A stretch of 64,000 nt of DNA, from NCBI GenBank assembly GCA_021808445.1, contig JAKBBP010000015.1:1-64000 (forward strand), given 5' to 3'. The translations under genes and the position numbers were made by a program. Below the pieces are notes generated by a model. That model was not told the DNA's origin. It did no database searches and saw nothing but the letters and a program-made list of their open reading frames with translations. This document shows positions 26,183-34,303 of this stretch, one piece after another. Origin of the DNA: Pseudomonadota bacterium. Its GTDB lineage: Bacteria; Pseudomonadota; Gammaproteobacteria; Burkholderiales; Burkholderiaceae_C. The first letter of the stretch is position 1, and every line of letters starts with the position of its first letter.

Positions 26183-26868
26183 GCCGCGCCTCGACCGCCA
26201 GCGGCGCGCGCAGGGCGCGGCGCATCGGGCGCCGCCTGCTGGCGCATGCCTGGCTCAAGAGCCTGGGCACCACGGCGATCATGACGGTGTTCTTCATCGC
26301 TTATTTCCACCTGCTGCGCCACCCCTGGGGTCGCGTGACCACGATCCCGCTGACCGCGGTGGACCGCTGGATCGGCTTCCAGCCCTGGGCGCTGCCCCTG
26401 TACCTGTCCCTGTGGGTCTACGTGTGCGCGCCGGCCATGCTGCTGGACTCCAGGCGCGAACTCCTGCACTACGCCGCGGGCATCGTCGGGGTCTGCGCCA
26501 CGGGCCTGGCCTGCTTCGCCCTGTGGCCGACACGGATTCCGTCGATGCAGGCAGACTATGCGGGCCACGCCGGTTTCGCGCTGCTGCGCGGCATCGACGC
26601 CGCGGGCAACGCCTGCCCCTCGCTGCACGTGGCCTCCGCGGTGTTCGCGGCGCTGGCCCTGGACCGCGTGCTCCCGGGCCTGGGCCTGGGCCGGCGTTCG
26701 CGCTGGCTGAGCTGGTCGTGGTGCGCGCTGATCGTGTACTCGACCATGGCCATCAAGCAGCATGTGCTGATCGACGTGGCCTGCGGAGCCTTGCTGGGCG
26801 CCGCGGGCGCCGCGGCAGTCCGCTGGAAATGGGGTGCTCCGGGCTATGATTCCGGCTTGATCGATTGA
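26179..26868 (+). CDS. PAP2-superfamily membrane phosphatase
   Basis: Integral membrane protein of 229 residues with about six helices, GTG start overlapping the KS stop. NACPSLHVASAVF and IKQHVLIDVACGALLG correspond to the second and third PAP2 motifs (a PS-H and an H-x3-D), giving the His pair of a lipid phosphatase or of an IPC-synthase-like transferase. The first KxxxxxxRP motif is not clear. It is not part of the aryl-polyene gene set as I know it. It may dephosphorylate a lipid acceptor or undecaprenyl-pyrophosphate-like carrier onto which the product is loaded; that is inference from position. Confidence 0.8.
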   Translation: MSRASTASGARRARRIGRRLLAHAWLKSLGTTAIMTVFFIAYFHLLRHPWGRVTTIPLTAVDRWIGFQPWALPLYLSLWVYVCAPAMLLDSRRELLHYAAGIVGVCATGLACFALWPTRIPSMQADYAGHAGFALLRGIDAAGNACPSLHVASAVFAALALDRVLPGLGLGRRSRWLSWSWCALIVYSTMAIKQHVLIDVACGALLGAAGAAAVRWKWGAPGYDSGLID

Positions 26869-26888
26869 TGTTTTGTACTCTTGTTCCC

Positions 26889-27179
26889 ATGTCCACGCCA
26901 TCCGACACGCCATCCCGGGTCGACCCCGCATTCCTGCAGGAACTCGGCGATCTCATCGCGCGGTCCCTGGAGCTGGACGTCGCCGGCTCGGACATCGACC
27001 CTGACGCTCCGCTGTACGGGGAGGGACTCGGCCTGGACTCCATCGACATCCTGGAGGTGGCGCTGGTGATTTCCAAGAAGTACGGCGTGCAGCTTCGCGC
27101 CGACGACGCCGACAACCACCGCATCTTCAGCTCGCTGCGCCAGCTTGCCGGCCACGTCGCGAGGATGCGCGCGACCTGA
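26889..27179 (+). CDS. Acyl carrier protein 2 of the polyene-type operon
   Basis: Carrier protein of 96 residues with Ser51 in GLGLDSIDILEVAL, the 4'-phosphopantetheine site. DPAFLQELGDLIARSLELD and VISKKYGVQL fit APE-type second ACPs. The start at 26889 (MSTPSD) was preferred to an upstream in-frame start at 26865 that overlaps the phosphatase stop. Only 5 bp separate it from the next gene. Confidence 0.9.
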   Translation: MSTPSDTPSRVDPAFLQELGDLIARSLELDVAGSDIDPDAPLYGEGLGLDSIDILEVALVISKKYGVQLRADDADNHRIFSSLRQLAGHVARMRAT

Positions 27180-27184
27180 GGGGC

Positions 27185-27679
27185 ATGGGCGTGCGACGAA
27201 TCCTGCGCGCCCTCGCGACCCTGGCGTGCGTCGCGTACCCGCTGGCCGCCTGGTGGGCCGGCCGGCATGGGCAGCCTCGCTTCATCGACCTGGCGCTGCT
27301 CGAGCACCTGGGAAGCATGCTGGTGCTCGGCTCGGTGTTCGCGAATTCCCTGCGCGCCGGCCGCACGGCGCTGGTCACGCGTTTCGCCGCGGCGCGCAGC
27401 CCGTCGATGTCGCCGCGCCTGCAGGCCTATACCCGGGGCGTCACGGTGGCCTGGACCCTGTTCTTCGCGTCCATGGCCGTGGGCTCGCTGCTGCTGTTCC
27501 TGCTGGGGCCGTTGCGCGACTGGGCCTGGTTCGCCAGCGTGGGCACGCCCCTGCTGGTGACCCTGATGTTCGTGCTGGAGTATCTCGCGCGCCGCGCGCT
27601 GCTGAGCCCGCAGGAGCAGGCCGGGCCCTTCGAGGCCGTCCGCGCCTACATGGTCTACCGCATGGGGGCCGGCCGATGA
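27185..27679 (+). CDS. COG4648-type inner-membrane protein of APE-like clusters
   Basis: Membrane protein of 164 residues with about four helices (ILRALATLACVAYPLAAWW, LEHLGSMLVLGSVFANSL, VTVAWTLFFASMAVGSLLLFLLG, TPLLVTLMFVLEYLARR). This family is found almost only between the second ACP and the ligase in aryl-polyene operons (ApeG position). Its function is unknown; its last segment AYMVYRMGAGR overlaps the ligase start by 4 bp. A GAGGGG ribosome-binding site precedes the ATG. Confidence 0.8.
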   Translation: MGVRRILRALATLACVAYPLAAWWAGRHGQPRFIDLALLEHLGSMLVLGSVFANSLRAGRTALVTRFAAARSPSMSPRLQAYTRGVTVAWTLFFASMAVGSLLLFLLGPLRDWAWFASVGTPLLVTLMFVLEYLARRALLSPQEQAGPFEAVRAYMVYRMGAGR

Positions 27680-29034
27680 GCCAGTCGCTGCCCCTGCTGG
27701 CACACGAGGACCCGCGGGCCGTGCTGGCATGGCGCGCCGGGCAGCCGGTGCGCGTGGCCGATTTCCTGGCCGACGCGGATCGCGTTGCGCAGGCCATGCC
27801 CGAGGGCAGCCATGTGCTCAATGCCTGCCACGACCGCTATCGCGTGGCCGTGGGCTTCGCCGCGGCCGTGCTGCGGGGCAAGATCAACCTGCTGCCTTCC
27901 ACGCGAACCGTCGATGCCGTGCGCCGGCTGCGCCAGGCCCTGCCCGATCTGTTCGCGCTGGTCGACGGCCCGAGCGATCTGGACCTGCCCTGCATGCGCT
28001 ACCCCGAGGCGGACCGGGCGCAGGCTCCGCGGCCGCGCCCCATGCCTCGCATCCCGTCCGACCGGGTGGTCGCGAAAGTCTGCACCTCCGGCTCCACGGG
28101 CGCGCCGCTGCCCCACGACAAGACCTGGGGAAGCCTGGTGGCCTGCGTGGACGCCGGGCGCGAACGCCTGGGCCTGCCGGCGGGCACCACGCTGGTGGGC
28201 ACGGTGCCGGCGCAGCACATGTACGGATTCGAATCCACGCTGCTGATGGCCCTGCACGGCGGGCTGGCACTGAGCGGAGCGCACCCCTTCTACCCGGCCG
28301 ACATCGTCGAGGAGCTCGCGCGCGTGCCCGAGCCGCGCATGCTGGTGTCCACGCCCGTGCACCTGCGCGCGCTGCTGGCGAGCGGGCTGGACATCCCGCG
28401 CCTGGCCATGGTGCTGTGCGCCACGGCGCCGCTGTCCACCGAGCTTGCACGCGACGTCGAGTCGCGCACCGGCGCCCCGCTGGTGGAGATCTACGGCTCC
28501 ACCGAGACCGGGCAGATCGCCACGCGCCGTACCGCGTGTACCGACGCCTTCACCCTGCTGCGCGGGGTGGAGCTGGCGCCGGTCTCGGAGGGCCTGGCGA
28601 TGGCCCGGGGCGGGCATCTGCTGGCGCCCACGCCAATGCACGATCTCATCTCGCCCCTGGGCGCAGGGGAGTTCCGGCTGCATGGGCGCAGCGCGGACAT
28701 GGTCAACGTGGCCGGCAAACGCAGCTCGCTGGCCCATCTGAACCACCAGCTGTGCAGCATTCCCGGCGTGCTGGACGGAGCCTTTTACGCGCCCGAGCAC
28801 GGCCCGCACGACGCCGTGGGCCGGCTCATGGCCTTCGCGGTGGCGCCGCAATGGACCCCGCAGGCGCTGCGCCAGGCCCTGCGCGAGCGCATCGACGCGG
28901 CCTTCCTGCCGCGCCCGCTGGTGCTGTTGCGCGAATTGCCGCGCAACGCCACCGGCAAGCTGCCCCAGGCGGCGCTGGCCGCGCTGGCGGCCCGGCATGG
29001 CGAGTCCCTGGAGGCCTGCCAGGATGCGCGCTGA
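27676..29034 (+). CDS. AMP-dependent acyl/aryl-ACP ligase
   Basis: ANL-superfamily adenylating enzyme of 452 residues. TSGSTG (137-142) binds ATP; YGSTETG (273-279) is the A5 motif; ELPRNATGKLPQ near the C-terminus holds the catalytic Lys. It probably activates an aromatic or fatty starter acid and loads it on a carrier protein (ApeH role). ANL adenylation with a short N-terminus (about 130 residues before the P-loop) is normal for this subfamily. Starter identity is unknown, because no ammonia-lyase or chorismate lyase gene is present in the window. Confidence 0.9.
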   Translation: MSQSLPLLAHEDPRAVLAWRAGQPVRVADFLADADRVAQAMPEGSHVLNACHDRYRVAVGFAAAVLRGKINLLPSTRTVDAVRRLRQALPDLFALVDGPSDLDLPCMRYPEADRAQAPRPRPMPRIPSDRVVAKVCTSGSTGAPLPHDKTWGSLVACVDAGRERLGLPAGTTLVGTVPAQHMYGFESTLLMALHGGLALSGAHPFYPADIVEELARVPEPRMLVSTPVHLRALLASGLDIPRLAMVLCATAPLSTELARDVESRTGAPLVEIYGSTETGQIATRRTACTDAFTLLRGVELAPVSEGLAMARGGHLLAPTPMHDLISPLGAGEFRLHGRSADMVNVAGKRSSLAHLNHQLCSIPGVLDGAFYAPEHGPHDAVGRLMAFAVAPQWTPQALRQALRERIDAAFLPRPLVLLRELPRNATGKLPQAALAALAARHGESLEACQDAR

Positions 29035-29338
29035 GACCAGGCTTGGCGCCTACGCGCCGGAGCATCCGGCTTTCGAGGGCCATTTCCCCGGCGATCCCAT
29101 GGTGCCCGGCGTGCTGCTGCTCGATGCCGCGGTGCACGCCCTGTGCGAAGCCACGCAGGCCGCGCCCGGCCCGGTGCGCGTGGACAACGTCAAGTTCCTC
29201 GCGGTCGTGCGCCCCGGCGACGAGCTGGCGCTGCAGGGCGAACCCGGCGCGGGCGGTGGCTTCAGCCTGCGCCAGGCCGGCCGCGTCGTGGCCACCGGCT
29301 CGCTCGCGCCCTTGCGCGCCGGCGTCGAGGAACCATGA
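29024..29338 (+). CDS. FabZ/FabA-like hot-dog dehydratase, small subunit (ApeI type)
   Basis: Single hot-dog domain of 104 residues. HPAFEGHFPGDPMVPGVLLLD is the FabZ catalytic helix region, with His20 as the likely base. Small size and position after the ligase match ApeI, which is thought to pair with ApeP to dehydrate 3-hydroxyacyl-ACP. Its ATG lies 11 bp inside the ligase frame end. Confidence 0.85.
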   Translation: MRAETRLGAYAPEHPAFEGHFPGDPMVPGVLLLDAAVHALCEATQAAPGPVRVDNVKFLAVVRPGDELALQGEPGAGGGFSLRQAGRVVATGSLAPLRAGVEEP

Positions 29339-30327
29339 CCGAGCCGCGCGCAACCCTGGCTGCGTCCGAACGCCCCGGGCCCGGCTCGCGCCCGGCGGCA
29401 TGGACCCAGGACGACGAGCGCAGCAACGCCTTCATGCTGCGCGTCATGACCTGGATCTCGCTGCGCCTGGGACGCCGGCTCGCGCGCGTGGTGCTGCTGG
29501 GCATCTGTGCGTATTTCCTGGCCTGCGCCCCCAGGGCCCGCAGCGCCTCCGCCGCCTACCTGGCGCGGGCGCTGGGCCGCCGGCCGCGCTGGCGGGATCG
29601 CTTCGCGCACATCCACAGCTTCGCCTCGACCATCCACGATCGCGTGTTCCTGCTCCACGGGCGCGACGATCTGTTCGACATCCGCGCCCGCGGGACCGAG
29701 CACGTGGACGCCGCCATCGCGCGAGGGCGCGGACTGCTGCTGCTGGGGGCGCATTTCGGGAGTTTCGAGGTGCTGCGCGCGGTGGGTCAGCTTCGGCGCG
29801 GACTGCCGGTCTCGCTGCTCATGTACCCGGACAACGCGCGCAAGATCAACGCCGCGCTGCAGGCCGTCAAACCCGAGGCGCAGCAGGACATCATCGCGCT
29901 GGGCCGACCGGATTCCATGCTGCGGGTCAGCGATGCGCTGGATGCCGGCGGCATCGTGGGCATCCTCGCCGACCGTTCGCTGCACGACGACGCCACGGCG
30001 CGGCGGGAATTCCTGGGCGCCGAGGCTGCCTGGCCGCTGGGGCCCCTGCGCATCGCCGCGCTGGTGCAGCGACCGGTGTTGTTCATGGCCGGGATGTACC
30101 GCGGCGACAACCGCTACGAGGTCGTGTTCGAGCCCCTGGCGGACTTCTCGGACGTGTCCCGGGGCGCACGCTCGGACCTGCTCGAGCAGGCCCTCGACCG
30201 CTATGTGCTGCTGCTCGAGGAGCATTGTCGGGCCGCACCGTTCAACTGGTTCAACTTCTTCGATTTCTGGGCCCACATGCCGGATACGCCAGCCGAGGGG
30301 CGCGTGGCGAGGAGGGCACTGCCATGA
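29335..30327 (+). CDS. LpxL/HtrB-like lysophospholipid acyltransferase
   Basis: Membrane-associated acyltransferase of 330 residues. LLGAHFGSFEVLRAV carries the H-x4-E motif of lipid A late acyltransferases, with ILADRSLHDDATARREFLG as the second conserved region and an N-terminal helix (VVLLGICAYFLACAP). It probably moves the finished chain from ACP to a lipid or glycolipid. It is coupled to the dehydratase by an ATGA overlap, and its own stop overlaps the mini-ORF that follows. Confidence 0.87.
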   Translation: MTEPRATLAASERPGPGSRPAAWTQDDERSNAFMLRVMTWISLRLGRRLARVVLLGICAYFLACAPRARSASAAYLARALGRRPRWRDRFAHIHSFASTIHDRVFLLHGRDDLFDIRARGTEHVDAAIARGRGLLLLGAHFGSFEVLRAVGQLRRGLPVSLLMYPDNARKINAALQAVKPEAQQDIIALGRPDSMLRVSDALDAGGIVGILADRSLHDDATARREFLGAEAAWPLGPLRIAALVQRPVLFMAGMYRGDNRYEVVFEPLADFSDVSRGARSDLLEQALDRYVLLLEEHCRAAPFNWFNFFDFWAHMPDTPAEGRVARRALP

Positions 30328-30404
30328 GCGCCGCGCACGGCCGCTCCGAAGCGGCGCTCCACTCCCTCGGGGAGTCGAGCGTAGCGAGGAGGGCCCAGCC
30401 ATGA
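30324..30404 (+). CDS. 26-codon coupled mini-ORF, possible deletion scar
   Basis: MSAAHGRSEAALHSLGESSVARRAQP, with an ATG overlapping the acyltransferase stop (ATGA) and its TGA overlapping the next ATG (ATGA). Such double coupling is what remains if a gene is removed but its ribosome-binding sites kept; in aryl-polyene clusters a thioesterase (ApeK) is expected here. The upstream and downstream ribosome-binding regions are partly duplicated (GCGAGGAGGGC twice). It could also be a short leader. A GCCGCT-CCGA-AGCGGC hairpin (30340-30355) lies inside. Confidence 0.45.
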   Translation: MSAAHGRSEAALHSLGESSVARRAQP

Positions 30405-31024
30405 ACTTTGCCGGAATCAGCGATCGCGCGAGCGCGCGGTGCCGCCGGGCGCTGGCCGCTCTGGCCTGGGCCCTGGCGGCAGGGCTGCTGCTGCCTCCCG
30501 CGGCAAGCGCCGCGCCCTGGGACCTGGCCGCCTTGATGGGCAGGCTGGCGGCGCGCAAGTCGGGGGAGGCGAGCTTTCAGGAAACCAAGACCCTGGCCAT
30601 GCTGGACGCGCCCCTCCGGTCCTCGGGCATCCTGCGGTTCGCGGCCCCGGACCTGCTGGAAATGCACACCCTCGAGCCGGCGCAGCAGCGGCTGGTCGTG
30701 CGCGGGCGCCAGGTGAGCGTGGAGATCGCCGGGCGCTCGCAGACCTTCGACCTCGACCGCCACCCCGCGGTCGGTGCACTGGTCGAGGGCATCCGCGCCA
30801 CCCTCGACGGCGACCTGGCCGGCCTGCAGCGCGGCTACCACACCCGCCTGCAGGGCGAGCCGCAGCGGTGGACCCTGGTGCTCGTGCCGCGACTGCCGGC
30901 AGCACGGGCGCGCGTCAGCGAGATCGACCTCAGCGGCTCGGGCGCGTCGGTGCTCAGCATCGCCGTGTTCGAGGCCGACGGCGACCGCTCGTGGATGCGC
31001 ATTCACGAGTCGTCACGCCCGTGA
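30401..31024 (+). CDS. LolA-like periplasmic lipid-carrier protein
   Basis: Exported protein of 207 residues with a signal peptide (AALAWALAAGLLLPPAASAAP). SGEASFQETKTLAMLDAPLRSSGILRFAAPDLLEMHTLEPAQQRLVV is the LolA/ApeL-type lipoprotein-carrier pattern and DLSGSGASVLSIAVFE follows. It should ferry a hydrophobic product across the periplasm towards the outer membrane, receiving it from the MMPL pump encoded 4 bp further on. Confidence 0.85.
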   Translation: MNFAGISDRASARCRRALAALAWALAAGLLLPPAASAAPWDLAALMGRLAARKSGEASFQETKTLAMLDAPLRSSGILRFAAPDLLEMHTLEPAQQRLVVRGRQVSVEIAGRSQTFDLDRHPAVGALVEGIRATLDGDLAGLQRGYHTRLQGEPQRWTLVLVPRLPAARARVSEIDLSGSGASVLSIAVFEADGDRSWMRIHESSRP

Positions 31025-33444
31025 CGCGCCGACGCGCGGGGGTCCTGCTGGGCTGGGCGGCGGTGCTCGCCGTCGCGCTCGGCCTGATCGTGCACACGCG
31101 CTTCACGGCCGACATGTCCGCCTTCCTGCCCCATGCGCCGGACGCGCGCCAGCGCGTGCTGGTCGAGCAACTGCGCGAGGGCTTGGTGTCACGGGTCCTG
31201 CTGGTGGGCATCGACGGCGCCACGCCGGAGCTTCGCGCGCAGCTCTCCGCACGCCTGGCGGCGCGTCTGCGCGCGCTGCCAGCCTTCGCCTCCGTGGACA
31301 ACGGCGATGGCCATCACGGCCCGGGCGATTTCGCGCTGGCCTTCGCCCATCGCTACGTCCTGAGCCCTTCGACCGATGCCGGGGCCTTCACCGTGGCTGC
31401 GCTGCACCGCTCGATGGCCGCATCCATCGCCCAATTGGCCGGGCCGCTGGGCGAGGGGCTGAAGCCCTTGCTGCCCTCGGACCCCACGGGCGCCACGCTG
31501 GGCTATCTGGCCTCCCTCGAGCGGCCCGCCCAGGCGCGCAGCGTGGACGGGGTCTGGGCTTCGCCGCAAGGCGCGCGCGCGCTGCTGCTCGTGGTGCTGC
31601 GCGCTCCGGGCACGGACATCGACTCCCAGCGCGACGCCCTGCAGACCCTGCGCGAGACCTTCGAGCGCCTGCGCGCCGAGGCCGGCCCCCCGGCCTCGGG
31701 CGCCACGCTGGTGCTCAGCGGTCCGGCGGTGTTCGCCACCTATTCGCGCGCCGTCATCGAACACGCGGTCACCCGCGTGAGCCTGCTGGGCGCCGCGCTC
31801 ATCGTCGGACTGCTGCTGCTGGTCTACCGCTCGGCAAGCCTGCTGCTGCTCGGATTGCTGCCCGTGCTGACGGGCATTCTCGTGGCCACCGCGGCGGTCG
31901 GGCTGGGCTTCGGCGTGGTGCAGGGCATCACCCTGGGCTTCGGCACGGCCCTCATGGGCGAGGCCGTGGACTATTCCATCTACCTGTTCGTGCAGTCGAG
32001 CCCGGCCGGGGCCGGCGACCTTGCCGCGCTCGCCGGCGCGCGGCGCGCGTGGCTGCGTAACTTCTGGCCCACGGTGCGCCTGGGCATGCTGACCTCGATG
32101 GTGGGCTTCGCCAGCCTGCTGCTCTCGGATTTCCCCGGACTGGCGCAAATCGGCGCCTACTCCATGGTCGGGGTGCTCACGGCCGCGCTGGTCACGCGCT
32201 TCGTGCTGCCCGAATGGCTGCCGCGCACGCTGGTCGTGCGTGACCTGTCGCGAGGCGGCGAGCATCTGGCGCGCGGCGTGCGGGGCCTGCGGCGCATGCG
32301 CCTTGCGCTGGCGCTGCTGGTGCTGGCCTCGGCGGCGGTGTTGCTGGTGCAGCGCCATCGCCTGTGGGATGACCGCCTGGGCGCGCTCAGTCCGATTCCC
32401 CGGCACATGCTCGAGGTCGACGCCACGCTGCGCCGGCAGATCGGAGCCGCCGACTCCGGGGATCTCGTGGCGCTCAGCGGCGCCACGCAGGAGGCGGCGC
32501 TCGAGGCCGCCGAGGCGATGGCTCCCCGGCTGCAGGCACTGCGCAGGCAGGGACTCATCCGCGGCTTCGACAGCCCAGCGCATTACCTGCCGAGCGCACG
32601 CACCCAGCGCCTGCGCCAGCAGGCGCTGCCCGACACCGCGCAGCTCGAGGCCCGCCTGCGCTCCGCGGTGGCCGGCCTGCCCGTGAAGGCCAGCCTGTTC
32701 AAGCCCTTCGTGGCCGACGTCGCCGCCGCGCGCGGGGCCCCGCCGCTCAGGCGCGCGGATCTCGCGCACAGCTCCTTCGCGCTGGCGCTGGACGGCATGC
32801 TGGTGCGGGATCGATCCACCTCGCACGGTGCCTGGACGGCCCTGCTGCCCCTGCGCGCTCCCGCCGACGGCGCCATCGATGTCGCGCGGGTACGGAATGC
32901 GCTGCGCGGCAGCGGGGCCATCGTCGTCGACCTGGGCGAGACCACCGAGCATCTGTACCGGCGCTATCTGCACAGGGCCATCGAGCTCTCGCTGGCTGGC
33001 GTGCTCGGCATGTCGGCGCTTCTAGGGCTCGCGCTGCGCAGTGCACGCCGGGTGGCACGGGTGCTGGCGCCCCTGCTGGCCTCGGTGCTGGTCGTCGCAG
33101 CGGGCCTGGTGCTGCTGGGCGAACGACTCAATCTGCTGCATCTGGTCGGCATGATGCTGGTGATCGCTGCGGGCTCGAACTATGCGCTGTTCTTCGACCG
33201 CGGCCAGCATCACGGAGGCATCAGCCCCCGCACCCTGGCCTCGCTGGTGTTCGCCAACCTGAGCACGGTGGCCGGCTTCGGGCCGCTGTTGCTGTCGGGC
33301 GTGCCGGTGCTCGCCTCCCTGGGGGCCACGGTGGCTCCCGGGGCCCTGCTGGCGCTGGTGTTCTCGGCCGCCTGGTCGGATCACGCTGCCGTGCCCGCCG
33401 ACCCCCGCGGCGGCGCCGGCGCGGCCGGGGCCGTGGCGCCATGA
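31021..33444 (+). CDS. MMPL/RND-family lipid exporter
   Basis: Membrane pump of 807 residues with two repeats, each one helix, a large periplasmic domain and five more helices (first block near 260-430, second near 660-790). GTALMGEAVDYSIYLF and HLVGMMLVIAAGSNYALFF carry the acidic and Asn residues of the proton-relay-type helix. The GTG start overlaps the LolA-like stop. Expected role is inner-membrane transfer of the acylated product (ApeM position). The C-terminus is truncated or diverged in its final helices: VFSAAWSDHAAVPADPRGG. Confidence 0.88.
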   Translation: MTRRRAGVLLGWAAVLAVALGLIVHTRFTADMSAFLPHAPDARQRVLVEQLREGLVSRVLLVGIDGATPELRAQLSARLAARLRALPAFASVDNGDGHHGPGDFALAFAHRYVLSPSTDAGAFTVAALHRSMAASIAQLAGPLGEGLKPLLPSDPTGATLGYLASLERPAQARSVDGVWASPQGARALLLVVLRAPGTDIDSQRDALQTLRETFERLRAEAGPPASGATLVLSGPAVFATYSRAVIEHAVTRVSLLGAALIVGLLLLVYRSASLLLLGLLPVLTGILVATAAVGLGFGVVQGITLGFGTALMGEAVDYSIYLFVQSSPAGAGDLAALAGARRAWLRNFWPTVRLGMLTSMVGFASLLLSDFPGLAQIGAYSMVGVLTAALVTRFVLPEWLPRTLVVRDLSRGGEHLARGVRGLRRMRLALALLVLASAAVLLVQRHRLWDDRLGALSPIPRHMLEVDATLRRQIGAADSGDLVALSGATQEAALEAAEAMAPRLQALRRQGLIRGFDSPAHYLPSARTQRLRQQALPDTAQLEARLRSAVAGLPVKASLFKPFVADVAAARGAPPLRRADLAHSSFALALDGMLVRDRSTSHGAWTALLPLRAPADGAIDVARVRNALRGSGAIVVDLGETTEHLYRRYLHRAIELSLAGVLGMSALLGLALRSARRVARVLAPLLASVLVVAAGLVLLGERLNLLHLVGMMLVIAAGSNYALFFDRGQHHGGISPRTLASLVFANLSTVAGFGPLLLSGVPVLASLGATVAPGALLALVFSAAWSDHAAVPADPRGGAGAAGAVAP

Positions 33445-34268
33445 GTCGCGGTCGCTCCCGAGCCGCGCAGGCGGGGCTGCCGCCCGTGCTGCTCGGCGTG
33501 GGCGGGGTGCATGCGGCGGCGCTCGCCGGGGTGCTGGCCTGGCCTGGCGCATGGCCCTGGGCGCTGGCTTCGATCCTGCTCAGCCACGGGCTGATCACCG
33601 TGCTGAGCCTGAGGCCGCGCACGCGCCTGCTGGGCCCGAACCTGGTGCGCCTGCCGCCGGCGCACGCGGCGCGGGGCGAAGTAGCGCTGACCATCGATGA
33701 CGGGCCGGAACCTCTGGTGACGCCCGCGGTGCTGGACCTGCTCGACGCCCACGGCGCCAAGGCCAGCTTTTTCTGCATCGGCGAGCGGGTCGCGCGTCAT
33801 CCCGAGCTGGCCCGCGAAATCGTACGGCGGGGACACCGGGTGGAAAACCACTCCGCGCGCCACCGGCATGATTTCGCGCTGCTGGGCCCGCGTGGGTACC
33901 GCGCCGAGCTGGCCACGGGCCAGGCCCTGATCCAGGCGGCCACCGGCGTGGCGCCCAGCTACTTCCGCGCCCCCGCCGGGTTCCGCAACCCCTGGTGCTG
34001 GCCGGCGCTGCGCCATACGGGGCTGCAGCTCGCGTCCTGGACCCGTCGCGGCTTCGACACACGCGAGCGCGATCCGGCCCGGGTCCTGCGCAGGCTCGGC
34101 CGCGGCCTCGCCGCCGGCGACATCCTGTTGTTGCACGACGGCCATGGCGCGGCCGGCGCACGCGCCGACGCGGTGATCCTGCAGGTGCTGCCCGCATTGC
34201 TGGAGCTGCTGCGCGAACGCTCCTTGCACGCGGTGGCCCTGCCCGTGCCGCCGGAGGACCTCGGCTGA
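33441..34268 (+). CDS. NodB-type polysaccharide deacetylase
   Basis: Protein of 275 residues with two N-terminal helices then a NodB domain. VALTIDDGPEP is motif 1 with the catalytic Asp pair, ENHSARHRH motif 2 metal His, FRAPAGFRNP motif 3, and ILLLHDGH motif 5. It would remove N-acetyl or O-acetyl groups from a glycan. It is not a standard aryl-polyene gene: a DUF3261 lipoprotein is expected here, as I recall. Overlap with the exporter shows it is in the operon. A glycan or glycolipid acceptor for the product is suggested, not shown. Confidence 0.85.
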   Translation: MSRGRSRAAQAGLPPVLLGVGGVHAAALAGVLAWPGAWPWALASILLSHGLITVLSLRPRTRLLGPNLVRLPPAHAARGEVALTIDDGPEPLVTPAVLDLLDAHGAKASFFCIGERVARHPELAREIVRRGHRVENHSARHRHDFALLGPRGYRAELATGQALIQAATGVAPSYFRAPAGFRNPWCWPALRHTGLQLASWTRRGFDTRERDPARVLRRLGRGLAAGDILLLHDGHGAAGARADAVILQVLPALLELLRERSLHAVALPVPPEDLG

Positions 34269-34303
34269 GTCGTCCGCCGTGTTGGTTACAGTAGCGAGGC
34301 ATC

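Noticed and set aside
30439-33444. Long N-terminal extension of the MMPL exporter
   Set aside because: The added residues are an out-of-frame reading of the LolA-like gene; the GTG at 31021 fits the overlap pattern.
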